DNA of 64,000 bases from Rhodoplanes sp. (GCF_013377085.1 NZ_JACAAX010000036.1:1-64000), one strand, 5' to 3'; positions 1 through 9,061 are shown, counted from the first letter of the stretch. Numbers and translations: made by a program. The notes: generated by a model from the sequence alone, not told the origin.

Positions 1-40
1 CGAAAGAGCTCGACACCGGAGGGGTGCCGAGCTGCTTTCG
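1..40. terminator. Imperfect hairpin, possible terminator of an upstream gene
   Basis: Three stem blocks pair: CGAAAG (1-6) with CTTTCG (35-40), GCTCG (8-12) with CGAGC (28-32), and CACC (14-17) with GGTG (23-26), around a 5-nt loop. No T-run follows on either strand, so intrinsic termination is uncertain. The rest of 41-344 holds no convincing gene. Confidence 0.35.
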
Positions 41-344
41 CCTCAGACAGCACCCGGTTGCGTGGACTGGATGCACGCCCAATAAGCGCCCCAGACCTTA
101 ACGAGATCTGTCCGGGCCAGCGGACCAGTGGCTCTGAAAAATCTCGCAAAATTTACGGTTCGACCGCCAACCGGCTCGATCCGTTGCCGAAACGAAGCCG
201 TGCTGCGGCGGTCCGCCGCGCCGTGCGGCGCGCCGTCGCAGGCGTGTTGCGGGCAGGATCGCGCGTTGCCCGTGGGATCGCCCTTGCGGCGAGCCGCGCC
301 CCGGTCCAATGCTGGGCCATTGCGTCACCAGATCGATCGAACCC

Positions 345-1547
345 ATGTCGACATTTCGCGGATTTCTGCATGGCCTGCGCACCGAAGGGCTGCACAGCCT
401 GGTGCGCTTGGCGCGCAACGAGCTCGCCGGCCCCCGCCTCGCCCTGACGCGCCGCATCCGCCGCGCGGTCACGCGGTTCGGCGACCGCTGGCACACATCC
501 ACCACGGCGAGCGCCGCCTGGTCGGACGATTGCCTGCAGGTCTGGTGGGACCTCTCGGTTGCCCCGGTCTCGATGGACTTCGCCGCGACGCTGGCGGCGG
601 CCGAGATCGAGCGCCGCATGCGCGGCCTCGCCGGCATCAACGTGATGGTCGTGCTGGGGCCGTTCCACGGGGTCAAGCGCGAGACCCCGGCCCACGAGGT
701 CGCCGACGATCCCGAGACGCGGCTGTGGCGGCTGCGCCACGAGCTGATCCCGATGCTCGCCATGCTGCCGAGCGTGCGCGGCTTCGCCCTGTGCGCCGAC
801 CGGCAGCAGGCCTGGTCGTTGATCACCGACGACCCGGCGCGGCTCTATCCGTCCGACTACCGGGTCTTCCTGCCGCGCCGGCCCGACCCCGCCGCGGCGC
901 GGGAGCACGCCAAGCACGGCGGCACCGTGTGGCCGCTGCTCGCGGCGACGCGGCATGGCCACGCGCTCGCCGAGGAGTATCTGACGCGCGTGGCGCAAGG
1001 GCGTCGCGCCGTCGTGATCACGCTGCGCAACAGCGAACTTTCGCCGGGGCGCAACAGCCGCATCGCCGACTGGGTGGCGTTCGCCGACGGGCTCGATCCG
1101 GAGCGCTACGCGCCGGTGTTCATCCACGACGGCGCCCCGACCCTGCCGCCGCCGCCCGAGCTGGCGCGGCATCCGGTGTGCGAGGCGGCGAGCCGCGACA
1201 TCGAGCTGCGCATGGGCCTCTACGAGCGCGCCTGGCTGAACATGGGCGTGCTGTCCGATCCGCTGATGCTCGCCTGGTACAACGAGCGCGCCCGCTACCA
1301 GGTCTTCGTGCCGGTCGGGGCCGACCGCGACATCACGGCGAAGGCGCTCACCGATGCCGGCCACCGGATCGGCGGCGACATCGAGTTCGCGCGGCCGTGG
1401 CAGCAGCTCGTCTGGAAGCCCGACGAGATCGCGGCGATCCGCCCGGCCTTCGCCGTCATGGAGGCTCGCCTCGCAGCGCTCGAGGCGATCGAGCGCACCG
1501 ATCCGAGCGCGATGGCGCCGGCCGGAACGGTCGCGTCGCCCGCGTGA
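345..1547 (+). CDS. Hypothetical protein, 400 aa, function unknown
   Basis: I do not recognise a named family. The predicted protein is soluble: there is no signal peptide or membrane segment. A central stretch (about residues 215-345) contains ordered elements such as 'RRAVVITLRNSELSPGRNSR' and 'LDPERYAPVFIHDG', which look like the nucleotide-sugar-side half of surface-polysaccharide proteins. That is an impression, not a domain hit. The ATG at 345 is preferred over the in-frame ATG at 309 because the upstream 12 residues look non-coding. The downstream neighbour is a repeat-bearing gap, so there is no operon context on that side. Confidence 0.75.
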   Translation: MSTFRGFLHGLRTEGLHSLVRLARNELAGPRLALTRRIRRAVTRFGDRWHTSTTASAAWSDDCLQVWWDLSVAPVSMDFAATLAAAEIERRMRGLAGINVMVVLGPFHGVKRETPAHEVADDPETRLWRLRHELIPMLAMLPSVRGFALCADRQQAWSLITDDPARLYPSDYRVFLPRRPDPAAAREHAKHGGTVWPLLAATRHGHALAEEYLTRVAQGRRAVVITLRNSELSPGRNSRIADWVAFADGLDPERYAPVFIHDGAPTLPPPPELARHPVCEAASRDIELRMGLYERAWLNMGVLSDPLMLAWYNERARYQVFVPVGADRDITAKALTDAGHRIGGDIEFARPWQQLVWKPDEIAAIRPAFAVMEARLAALEAIERTDPSAMAPAGTVASPA

Positions 1548-1753
1548 GCCGATCGAGGCGGCCGGGCGACAGACGGCGCGCGCGGGCCGGGCCCGCGCGG
1601 TCGATCTAGCGGCGTTTGGTGTGAGAGCGGCGCCTTTGTGCGGCGCCCAATGGAAGTGCAGCGCCCTATGGGACGCGGCCCGACGACCTGCGAGCCTGCG
1701 TCACCCCCGGCAACGAGAGTTTGCCGCGACGAGAGCAGGTGTGGAGGGCAGCG

Positions 1754-1864
1754 TCAGACCAGGAACGTCAGAAGGGTCGAGATCAGACAGCCGCTCACGA
1801 ACAGCGTCCAGTCGCCACGATCGAAGCCGAGGAAATGCATGGAACTGGCGGTGTCGTCGTACAT
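1754..1864 (-). CDS. Small hydrophobic protein, 36 aa
   Basis: Reading leftward from the ATG at 1864 gives a 36-residue protein beginning MYDDTASSMHFLGFDRGDW. It continues into a hydrophobic C-terminal half (about residues 20-36) able to form one short membrane segment, and ends in TGA at 1754-1756. A GGGGA-type ribosome binding site lies about 7 nt upstream of the start. The acidic N-terminus followed by one membrane segment is typical of small membrane proteins in Bradyrhizobium-like genomes. That is from memory and unconfirmed. It lies alone between two intergenic stretches, and its function is unknown. Confidence 0.55.
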   Translation of the reverse strand: MYDDTASSMHFLGFDRGDWTLFVSGCLISTLLTFLV

Positions 1865-2061
1865 GACCGTCCCCGTAAAATACGCATGGCCCATGCGACC
1901 TGAACGCACGGGGGCGGACAAAGTTCCATCGTACCGTCGATTTCGGGAGGTCGGGCCGGCCGGGAGAACCGCGACGAGGACAGGGCCGGCCGATCGATCG
2001 CCGCCGCCCGGCGGGGCGGACTTATGCGCGCCTGATTATACCAGCCGTCACATACTCCGAC

Positions 2062-2155
2062 TCGTCATACGCGGGCTCGACCCGCGTATCCATCTCTAGA
2101 AGAGATCTTATTTTCAGTAGCTTGATGGATGGCCGGGTCAAGCCCGGCCATGACG
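2062..2155. repeat. Family A intergenic palindromic repeat, copy 1
   Basis: Outer ends are CGTCAT... and ...ATGACG. The left arm reads GCGGGCTCGACCCGC, the centre ATCCATC...GATGGAT, and the right arm GGCCGGGTCAAGCCCGGCC. Further copies are at 18821, 34784, 36140, 36630, 47450, 49564 and 61400. Confidence 0.85.
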
Positions 2156-2270
2156 CGAGGGGACGAAGCCGATGAGGGCTGGTATTACGCCCCCGCTGCG
2201 CCCTGGCGGACACTCGTCGCCCCGGGTCACCCGACCGAACGAGATGTCGGCTGCCGGCCCCGTCCGCGCT

Positions 2271-2480
2271 CTAGGCCTTCGGCCGCCAGTCGACCAGGAA
2301 GGCGTCGATGGAGTGCAGCCAATCGGCGTTCTTGGCGAGCAGCTCGGAGGTGCGGGCCATCATGGCGTAATGATCGCGTTCCTGTGCCGATACCGTCGTC
2401 TCGGCGCGACCTGCAAAGCTCAATGCATTTCGTCTGTGCTGCTCGGCATCGAGTAGCACGTCTCGCGGCGACCGACGCAT
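2271..2480 (-). CDS. Small hypothetical protein, 69 aa
   Basis: A leftward 69-codon gene with balanced amino-acid composition. It starts MRRSPRDVLLDAEQHRRNAL, contains AQERDHYAMMARTSELLAKN and ends WRPKA. The helical, charged sequence suggests a small soluble alpha-helical protein. The longer frame starting at 2673 in another phase is a shadow. The longer arginine-rich frames overlapping it look non-coding, which favours this one. It is separated from the importer genes by about 330 bp and reads away from them. Function unknown. Confidence 0.55.
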   Translation of the reverse strand: MRRSPRDVLLDAEQHRRNALSFAGRAETTVSAQERDHYAMMARTSELLAKNADWLHSIDAFLVDWRPKA

Positions 2481-2808
2481 GACACGACCCGCCTGATGAC
2501 ACTGACTGCAACTGCGCCAGACTAGCTCGAACCGGCGCGCAGATCCACGGGAAGGTTGTGTCTTTCCACAATACAGCCGGCGCCACGACGAATTCGCGAA
2601 ATGCGCGAACGCTGTCTTGATCTCGCGAAAAGGTCCGGCTCAAATGGTTTTCATGGACCCCGGCCGGCGCCAAGGGGCCATCTATAATTCATCTGGATCA
2701 ATCAATCAGTACTTTTGATTTGCTTTCCTGATGAAATGCCGGCGGAATTTGCCCGGGTCCGGGCCCCGCTGCGTGCACGGCCGGTGCACTTCTCGACGGA
2801 GACTCCGA
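2481..2808. other. Intergenic region upstream of the importer operon
   Basis: This is divergent spacing between the 69-aa gene (left) and the binding-protein gene (right). It holds a TATAAT-like hexamer at 2683-2688 in an A/T-rich patch. No small gene was found. Confidence 0.5.
2683..2688 (+). promoter_or_regulatory. Consensus -10 hexamer (TATAAT), possible importer promoter
   Basis: An exact TATAAT stands out in GC-rich DNA 121 nt upstream of the binding-protein start. No good -35 hexamer is visible at 16-18 nt spacing, so the assignment is weak. Confidence 0.25.
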
Positions 2809-3807
2809 ATGCTCATCCTTGGTCGTCTGGCCTGCTGCGCCGCCGGGCTGGCGGCGCTGTCGCTCGTCGCCTGGTCCGAGCCGGCAGCCGCCCAGCGCGT
2901 CATCCGGGTCGGCCAGGCCGACACCCTGACGGGCCAGAACCTGCCCGAGCTGATCGCCATGGCGAACACCGAGAAGCGGCTCGGCGTGAAGTTCAACGTC
3001 ATCGCGCTGAAGTCCGACGACGTCGTCTTCCAGGCGGTGATCAACAACGAGATCGATATCGGCATCGGCGACGCCTACAAGGGCATCGACACCCTCAAGG
3101 CCCCGGTGCGGCACTTCTTCCTGCTTCGCCGGATCGCCTATTTCCCGGTGGTCAACAGCGAGTTCTACAAGACCTGGAAGGACCTGAACGGCGCCGACAT
3201 GGCCGTCCACGCGCGCGGCTCGGCGACCGAGGCGATGGCCCTGCAGATGCAGAAGGTGAACGGCATCAAGTTCGGCCAGATCAGCTTCGTGCCGGGCTCC
3301 GAGGTGCGCATCATCGCCATGCGGCGCGGCACCATGAAGGCGACGCTGCTCGACCTGCCCAACACCCGCAAGCTCACCGAGGAGGACCCCAAAAAGTTCA
3401 TCGTGCTGCCGGTGGAGACCCAGTCGGCGAGCGACGAGATCTTCTACGCCACCACCAAGTTCATCGGCGACAACAAGGATCTGGTTCAGGCGCTGTGCGA
3501 GGAGCTGCTGCGCTCGCTGCGCGCCGTCAACGCCGACCCGCAGACGCCGGCCCGCCTGCGCCAGCAGCTCGGCCTGCTCAAGGACCTGCCGAAGGCGCTG
3601 GTCGACGACATCACGCCCTATTTCGAGATGGCGGTGCCGGGCGGCCTGTTCCCGACCGACGGCGGCGGCGCCGCGGCCGCCAAGGCCGACTTCGACTTTT
3701 TGATCGCGGCTGGCCGCTTCACCGGCCAGGGCTCCGACTACAAGGTCGAGGATTTTTGGGATCTGGCCCCGCTGAACTCGGCGCTCGCCAAGGTCGGCAA
3801 GAACTAG
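2809..3807 (+). CDS. ABC transporter periplasmic substrate-binding protein (NMT1/TauA-like)
   Basis: This is the periplasmic solute receptor of the importer encoded by the next genes. Starting at 2809 the protein is 332 aa and begins with a signal peptide (MLILGRLACCAAGLAALSL, cleavage near AAA-QRVI). A binding-protein fold typical of nitrate/sulfonate/taurine and pyrimidine-precursor receptors follows. A GGAG ribosome binding site precedes 2809. The in-frame ATG at 2731 would put a charged extension before the signal peptide, so I reject it. The ligand cannot be read from sequence. The neighbouring molybdenum hydroxylase and amidohydrolase suggest a nitrogenous or heteroaromatic compound. 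Confidence 0.85.
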   Translation: MLILGRLACCAAGLAALSLVAWSEPAAAQRVIRVGQADTLTGQNLPELIAMANTEKRLGVKFNVIALKSDDVVFQAVINNEIDIGIGDAYKGIDTLKAPVRHFFLLRRIAYFPVVNSEFYKTWKDLNGADMAVHARGSATEAMALQMQKVNGIKFGQISFVPGSEVRIIAMRRGTMKATLLDLPNTRKLTEEDPKKFIVLPVETQSASDEIFYATTKFIGDNKDLVQALCEELLRSLRAVNADPQTPARLRQQLGLLKDLPKALVDDITPYFEMAVPGGLFPTDGGGAAAAKADFDFLIAAGRFTGQGSDYKVEDFWDLAPLNSALAKVGKN

Positions 3808-3818
3808 AGCGATTTTCG

Positions 3819-3948
3819 ATGAAGATGAATCGGCACACGAACTCCGCTCGTCCCCGCGAAAGCGGGGACCCAGGGCGCCGGGCGTGGCCCCTGGATTCCC
3901 GCTTTCGCGGGAATGAGCGGAGGTGGGTCGAGATCGCCGGAAAATGCT
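3819..3948. repeat. Family B intergenic repeat, copy 1 (about 130 bp)
   Basis: The core is CTCGTCCCCGCGAAAGCGGG followed by GACCC, then a spacer, then TGGCCCCTGGATTCCCGC, then TTTCGCGGGAATGAGCGG. Conserved flanks (GATGAATCG before, GGGTCGAGATCG after) are shared with the copy at 46011. Confidence 0.8.
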
Positions 3949-3984
3949 CTGGGTGGCGCTCTTCCGCGCCCCGGTCATGAACCG

Positions 3985-4854
3985 ATGACACAGATCGAGC
4001 CGTCGCGACGGACCGAAGCGGACGCGGCCGCCCTCGCACCCGCGGCTGCGGTCGCCGGGACGGCCCCGCCGATCGCCACCGAGGACGGGGTGATCGGGGC
4101 CCGCTCCGACGCCGGCTGGATCTGGCAGCTCGCCTCCTTCGTGCTGGTGCTGGGCGCCTGGGAGATCGCCGGGCGCTGGCCGATCAGCCTCGCCTTCCCG
4201 CCCTTCTCGCGCGTCATGACGGCCCTGGTCGAGATGACGGCGGCGGGAGACTTCACCCACGCCTATGCCATCACGCTGCCGCCGCTGGTCGTCGGCGTCA
4301 CCGTGGTCGGCGTGCTAGGCGTCGCGCTCGGCATCGCCATGGGCCTGTCGCGCGGCTTCGAATGGATCGGCATGCCCCTGATGGTGGTGCTGCAGACCGC
4401 GCCGATCGCCGCCCTGATCCCGCTGCTGACCTATTTCTACGGCGTCAGCGCCACCTCGAAGACCGCCGCCGTGATTCTCCTGAGCGCCCCGATCGTGGTG
4501 CTCAACTCCTATCGCGGCATCCGCAACACCAACGCCTCGCTCATCGACATGTGCCGCTGCTTCCTCGGCACGAGGCTGCAGCAGGTCACCAAGATCATGC
4601 TGCCGCATGCGAGCGGCATGATTTTCGCAGGCCTTCGGCTCGGCATCTCGGCCGGCTTCATCGGCGTGGTGCTGGCCGAGCTGCTGATCTCGCCGACCGG
4701 CATCGGCGACCTGATCAGCTACAACCGCTCGATCGCCCGCTACGACAAGATGTTCGCCGCGATCGTCTCGATCCTGGCGCTCGCCACCATCACGCTGTCG
4801 GTGCTGCAGCGCCTCGAAAACCGGCTGTTCCGGCCGGATCACGCGGTGTCCTGA
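3985..4854 (+). CDS. ABC transporter permease 1 (NitT/TauT family)
   Basis: This is an inner-membrane permease subunit of 289 aa with about six hydrophobic segments. The EAA-type cytoplasmic loop that contacts the ATPase is clear near residues 175-215, spanning SYRGIRNTNASLIDMCRCFL and the following LPHASG. The cytoplasmic N-terminal tail of about 45 residues is Ala/Glu-rich. The ATG at 3985 is chosen over 3913 because the upstream extension overlaps the family B repeat. The ATPase gene follows within 16 nt. A second, different permease lies at 5868, so the channel may be a heterodimer. Confidence 0.85.
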   Translation: MTQIEPSRRTEADAAALAPAAAVAGTAPPIATEDGVIGARSDAGWIWQLASFVLVLGAWEIAGRWPISLAFPPFSRVMTALVEMTAAGDFTHAYAITLPPLVVGVTVVGVLGVALGIAMGLSRGFEWIGMPLMVVLQTAPIAALIPLLTYFYGVSATSKTAAVILLSAPIVVLNSYRGIRNTNASLIDMCRCFLGTRLQQVTKIMLPHASGMIFAGLRLGISAGFIGVVLAELLISPTGIGDLISYNRSIARYDKMFAAIVSILALATITLSVLQRLENRLFRPDHAVS

Positions 4855-4870
4855 TGCACGCGGTCCCCAT

Positions 4871-5674
4871 ATGAACGCCATGACACGGCCGCTGCCCGCT
4901 AAAAGCCCCGACGAAGGCACGCCGATCGTGCGGGTCGAGGGCGTCGCGATGCGCTACGCCAGCGGCGTCACGGCGCTCGACGGCATCGACCTCGATTTTC
5001 CGCGCGGCAAGCTGACGACGCTGCTCGGCCCCAGCGGCTGCGGCAAGACCACGCTGCTGAAAATCATCGCCGGCCTGATCCGGCCGACCGCCGGCAGCGT
5101 GCAGGTCGAAGGCCGGCCCGTGACGGGCCCGGGCCCCGAGCGCGCGCTGGTGTTCCAGGACTTCGCCCTGCTGCCCTGGGCGACGGTGTTGCGCAACGTC
5201 GCCTTCGGGCTCGAGTTGCGCGGAACGCCGAAGGCGGAGCGCGAGGCGATCGCCGAAAAATACATCCGCGAGGTCGGGCTCTCCGGCTTCGAGAACCAGT
5301 ATCCGAACCAGCTTTCCGGCGGCATGCGCCAGCGCGCCGGCCTGGCCCGCGCGCTGACGGTCAATTCCGACATCCTGATGATGGACGAGCCGTTCTCGGC
5401 CGTCGACGAGCAGATGCGGCGCAAGCTGCAGGAGGACCTCCTGTCGCTCCTGCAGGTCGAGCAGAAGACCGTGATCTTCGTGACGCATTCGATCGAGGAG
5501 GCCGTCTACCTCTCCGACCGCATCGTGCTGCTGTCGCGCCGGCCGAGCCGGGTCTCCGCCATCCGGGATCCCGGCATCCCGCACGACGGCCCGCCCGACC
5601 AGATCCGCCGCGACCAGCGCTATCTCGACACGGTCGACGAGATCTGGGACACGCTGAAGCAGTATCTGCAATGA
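4871..5674 (+). CDS. ABC transporter ATP-binding protein (NitT/TauT family)
   Basis: This 267-aa nucleotide-binding subunit powers the importer. Walker A is GPSGCGKT (residues 53-60), the Q-loop lies in VFQDFALLPW, the signature is LSGGMRQR, Walker B is ILMMDEPF, and the switch histidine is in VTHS. The order and length fit the nitrate/sulfonate/taurine subfamily. The gene is tightly linked to permease 1 upstream and separated from permease 2 by a family C repeat. The stop at 5674 is followed by about 45 nt before that repeat. Confidence 0.92.
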   Translation: MNAMTRPLPAKSPDEGTPIVRVEGVAMRYASGVTALDGIDLDFPRGKLTTLLGPSGCGKTTLLKIIAGLIRPTAGSVQVEGRPVTGPGPERALVFQDFALLPWATVLRNVAFGLELRGTPKAEREAIAEKYIREVGLSGFENQYPNQLSGGMRQRAGLARALTVNSDILMMDEPFSAVDEQMRRKLQEDLLSLLQVEQKTVIFVTHSIEEAVYLSDRIVLLSRRPSRVSAIRDPGIPHDGPPDQIRRDQRYLDTVDEIWDTLKQYLQ

Positions 5675-5719
5675 GCACGGCGCCGAAAAAAGAGTCCGTC
5701 ATGGCCCGGCCCGTCCACC

Positions 5720-5843
5720 CGTCATTCCGGGGCGCGAACCGCAGGTTCGCGGGCCCGGAATCCATACGCCCGGTCTCGGTGGCTCACGAAAGACAGGGAT
5801 TATGGGTCCCGGGCTCGGCGCTGACGCGCCGCCCCGGGACGAC
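5720..5843. repeat. Family C intergenic palindromic repeat, copy 1
   Basis: Outer ends are GTCATTCCGGGG... and ...CCCCGGGACGAC. An inner left hairpin is GCGAACCGCAGGTTCGC and a right one is built on GGCGCTGACGCGCC. Related copies are at 9552, 12031, 28123 and 30570. This copy splits the transporter operon without obviously interrupting it. Confidence 0.8.
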
Positions 5844-5867
5844 CGGAGCATTATCCTGGGCCCGCCC

Positions 5868-6626
5868 ATGACTCCCCGCTCCCTCCTCGACCGCGTCCCG
5901 TCCGGCCTCTCGCTCGTGGTGTGGGCGGCCGTCTGGGAGCTGATCGGCCGTTTCGGCGGCGTCGACCTGATCCCGCCGATGTCGAGCATCGCGGTCAAGG
6001 CCGTGGAGATCGTGCAGACCGACAGCTTCCTCGAGGCGCTCGCCGTCACGGCGCAAGCCTTCGGCATCGGCATGGCGCTGGCCATCGTGGTCGGCATTCC
6101 GCTCGGCGTCGCCATGGGCGTCTGGCGGCCGGCCGAGAAGCTGCTCAACGTGTGGGTCAACATCTTCATCAGCGCGCCGCTGACGGCGCTGGTGCCGGCC
6201 CTGATGCCGCTCTTGGGCATCGGCCAGACCACCGTGATCGCCACCGTGTTCCTGTTCGCCGTGTGGGTGCTGGTGATCGACACCCAGGCCGGCATCCGCC
6301 ATGTCGGCTCGTCGCTCGTCGACATGGCCCGCCTGTTCGGCGGCACGCGAACGCAGATCTTCTTCAAGGTGCTGCTGCCGGGCGCGCTGCCGGAAATCCT
6401 CACCGGGCTGCGGCTCGCCGTGGTGCGCGGCGTCAAGGGCGTGGTGATCGGCCAGATCATCATCGCGCTTCTGGGCTTCGGCGAGCTGTTCGAGCTCTAT
6501 CTCCAGAACTTCCTCATGGAGGAGTTCTGGGCCCTGGTGTTCGTCGTCTTCGCGCTCGCCTTCGTGCTGGTCGAGGCGGTCGGGGTCGTCGAGCGCCGTT
6601 TCGATTTTTACGCCGGCTCGCGGTGA
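5868..6626 (+). CDS. ABC transporter permease 2 (NitT/TauT family)
   Basis: This is a second membrane subunit, 252 aa, with about six hydrophobic stretches. Its EAA loop (around AGIRHVGSSLVDMARLFGGT and the following LLPGALPEI) is clearly different from that of permease 1, so it is a paralogue rather than a duplicate. The start at 5868 (MTPRSLLDRV) is preferred to 5802, which reads through the repeat. The amidohydrolase starts 20 nt after the stop, so uptake and catabolism are probably co-transcribed. The pairing of the two permeases is inferred from position. Confidence 0.85.
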   Translation: MTPRSLLDRVPSGLSLVVWAAVWELIGRFGGVDLIPPMSSIAVKAVEIVQTDSFLEALAVTAQAFGIGMALAIVVGIPLGVAMGVWRPAEKLLNVWVNIFISAPLTALVPALMPLLGIGQTTVIATVFLFAVWVLVIDTQAGIRHVGSSLVDMARLFGGTRTQIFFKVLLPGALPEILTGLRLAVVRGVKGVVIGQIIIALLGFGELFELYLQNFLMEEFWALVFVVFALAFVLVEAVGVVERRFDFYAGSR

Positions 6627-6645
6627 GCCGACTCATGGATCCACA

Positions 6646-8175
6646 ATGACCACGAACAACAACCGACTGCTGATCGCCAACGGCCGCGCCCTCCTGCCCG
6701 ACGGCGATCCCCACCAGGGCGAGCGTTGCGACATTCTTGTGGAGAACGGCGCGATCAAACAGATCGGCGCCGGGCTCGCGGCGAGCCTGACAGCGCAAGG
6801 TGTCGCCTTCGAGACGCTGGACGCGACCGACCGGCTGGTGATCCCAGGCTTCATCAACGCGCACTACCACTCGCACGACACGCTCGCCAAGGGCACCATG
6901 GACGAGACGCCGCTGGAGACCTGGCGGCTGCTCGCGCTGCCGCCCCAGTATCCCAAGCGCTCGCGCGAAGAAATCCGCGCCAGGACGCTGATCGGCGCGC
7001 TGGAATGCCTGCGCTCCGGCATGACCACCGTGCAGGACATGGTGACGCTCTACCCGTTCGACCCCGAGCATTTCGAGGCCGTGATCGAGGCTTACGAAGA
7101 GATCGGCGTGCGCGCCGTGGTGGCGCTGCAATACGCCGACATCCGCGGCATCGAGACCATCCCGTACTGGAAGGACGTCTTCCCGGCCGAGTACCACCCG
7201 TATCTGTCGACCGCGGCCGAGCCCGACAAGAAGATCGACCAGCTCGCCTGGTTCGAGGAGACCGTGCTGAAGCACCCGACGCCAGGCTCGCGGGTCGGCT
7301 GGGCGCTCGGCCCGTCGGCGCCGGAGCGCTGCTCGCGCGCGCTGATCGAGCGCACGGCGGCGCTGGCGAACACCTACGGCCTGCCGATCTTCACCCACAT
7401 CTACGAGTCGAAGGGCATGGCCCTGCAGGCCCGGCTCGAATACCCGCAGCACGGCGGCTCGCTGATCCGCCGGCTGGAGCAGGAAGGCCTGCTCGGCCCC
7501 CGCCTCAACCTCGCCCACTCGGTCTGGCTGCTGCAGGACGAGATCGAGATTCTGGCCCGCACCGGCACCAATGTGGTGATCAACCCGCTCAGCAACATGA
7601 AGCTGAAGAGCGGCATCCCGCCGATCCGCGCCCTGCAGGAGGCCGGCGTGTCGCTGGCGCTCGGCTGCGACAACTGCTCGTGCTCGGACGCGCAGAACAT
7701 GTTCCAGGCCATGAAGCTGTTCGCCCTGCTGGTGCATGTCAGCGATCCCGATCCGGGACCGGACCAGTCGAGCCGCGCGCTCGGTGCGGCGACCACGGGC
7801 GGCGCGCACGCAATTCAGCGTGACGATCTCGGCAAGATCGCGCCGGGTGCCCGCGCCGACCTGGTGCTGATCGACCTGAAAGACCCGTCCTATGTGCCGC
7901 TCAACAGCGCGACACGCCAGCTCGTCTACACCGAGGGCGGCCGCGGCGTCGACACCGTGGTGGTCGACGGCCAGGTGGTGATCCGGCACGGCCGCCTCGC
8001 CACCATGGACCAGGACGCGCTTCTGGACGAGGTGATGGCCGTGGTGCCGAAATTCCGCGAGGACTTTGCCGTCATCGCGGCGCGCGTGGAGACGCTCAAG
8101 CCCTGGATCGCCGAGGCGCACAGAAGAATCTGGGCAGCCGATGTCGGCACCAACCGCCTGTTCACGGGCCGCTGA
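6646..8175 (+). CDS. Amidohydrolase family metal-dependent hydrolase/deaminase
   Basis: A 509-aa TIM-barrel hydrolase of the cytosine deaminase/S-adenosylhomocysteine deaminase type. Visible metal-site elements, in order, are the HxH motif in INAHYHSHD, a histidine in IFTHIYESKG, a histidine in NLAHSVWL, and the aspartate in LGCDNCSCSD. The C-terminal KIAPGARADLVLIDL is the usual beta-sandwich return. It is expected to act in the cytoplasm on a C-N bond of a ring or imine. The substrate is unknown. Position between the importer and the molybdenum hydroxylase genes suggests it processes the imported compound. Confidence 0.85.
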   Translation: MTTNNNRLLIANGRALLPDGDPHQGERCDILVENGAIKQIGAGLAASLTAQGVAFETLDATDRLVIPGFINAHYHSHDTLAKGTMDETPLETWRLLALPPQYPKRSREEIRARTLIGALECLRSGMTTVQDMVTLYPFDPEHFEAVIEAYEEIGVRAVVALQYADIRGIETIPYWKDVFPAEYHPYLSTAAEPDKKIDQLAWFEETVLKHPTPGSRVGWALGPSAPERCSRALIERTAALANTYGLPIFTHIYESKGMALQARLEYPQHGGSLIRRLEQEGLLGPRLNLAHSVWLLQDEIEILARTGTNVVINPLSNMKLKSGIPPIRALQEAGVSLALGCDNCSCSDAQNMFQAMKLFALLVHVSDPDPGPDQSSRALGAATTGGAHAIQRDDLGKIAPGARADLVLIDLKDPSYVPLNSATRQLVYTEGGRGVDTVVVDGQVVIRHGRLATMDQDALLDEVMAVVPKFREDFAVIAARVETLKPWIAEAHRRIWAADVGTNRLFTGR

Positions 8176-8188
8176 CGGGTTTTTTTAG

Positions 8189-9061
8189 ATGAAGCTCGCC
8201 GATGTCGAGTATGTGCGGGCCGATACGGTCGAGCACGCGCTTGCGCTGATCGCTGCGCAGGACGCCGAGACCCGCGTGCTCGCCGGCGGTCAGAGTCTGA
8301 TGCCGCTGCTCGCCATGCGGCTCGCGGCGCCGGCGCGCCTCGTCGACATCAACCGCCTCGCCGAGCTGGAGCGGCTGGAGGTCGTCGACGGACGTCTGGT
8401 CATCGGCGCGCTGGTGCGGCACCACCGCATCGCCACCGATCCGCTGGTCGCCCGCGTGGCGCCGCTGCTGGCGCGCGCCGCCCCGCATGTCGCCCATCCG
8501 GCGATCCGCAACCGCGGCACCTTTGGCGGCTCGCTCGCCCACGCCGATCCGGCCTCCGAGTTCCCGGCCTGCACGCTGGCGCTGAACGCAGAGATGACGC
8601 TCGCGTCCATGTCGGGACGACGAACCGTGCGGGCCGACGCCTTTTTCGAGGGGCTGTACCAGACGGCGGCGCGCCCCGACGAGCTCTTGCTGGAGGTGTC
8701 GGTGCCGGTGGCGACCGAGGCATCGCGGTTCGCCTTCGTCGAGTTTTCACGACGCAACGGCGACTACGCGCTCGCCGGCATCGCCGCCGCCGCGACAGCC
8801 GACGGCGACCGGCTGACGGGGGTGCGGCTGGCGCTGTTCGGCATCGGCGACACGCCGGTGCTGGCGAGCGAGGCCGCTGCGATCCTGGAGTCAGGCCCCG
8901 TCACGGACGCATTGGTGAAACAGGCGGTCGCCACGCTCGACGGGATAGAAGTGCGCGACAGCGCAACCGCGGGAGAACGCTATCGCCGCCATCTCGCCCG
9001 CGTCGCGCTGAAGCGCGCCGCTCTCGCGCTCGCCCGCCCCGAGGCCGCCTCATGTCGATGA
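8189..9061 (+). CDS. Molybdenum hydroxylase FAD-binding (medium) subunit
   Basis: This 290-aa flavoprotein subunit belongs to the xanthine dehydrogenase/CO dehydrogenase family. FAD-binding signatures are AGGQSLMPLLAMRL (about residues 32-45) and the loop NRGTFGGSLAHADP (about residues 107-120). It would pass electrons from the Fe-S subunit to an acceptor. The gene begins 13 nt after the amidohydrolase and overlaps the next gene by 10 nt, indicating translational coupling. Confidence 0.92.
   Translation: MKLADVEYVRADTVEHALALIAAQDAETRVLAGGQSLMPLLAMRLAAPARLVDINRLAELERLEVVDGRLVIGALVRHHRIATDPLVARVAPLLARAAPHVAHPAIRNRGTFGGSLAHADPASEFPACTLALNAEMTLASMSGRRTVRADAFFEGLYQTAARPDELLLEVSVPVATEASRFAFVEFSRRNGDYALAGIAAAATADGDRLTGVRLALFGIGDTPVLASEAAAILESGPVTDALVKQAVATLDGIEVRDSATAGERYRRHLARVALKRAALALARPEAASCR

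Larger units (their letters stand above)
1548..2270. other. Long intergenic region with one tiny gene and one repeat
   Basis: Apart from the 36-codon gene at 1754-1864 and the family A palindromic repeat at 2062-2155, nothing convincing is seen. The overlapping plus-strand reading frames between 1354 and 2099 are arginine- and proline-rich and look like shadows. Confidence 0.6.
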
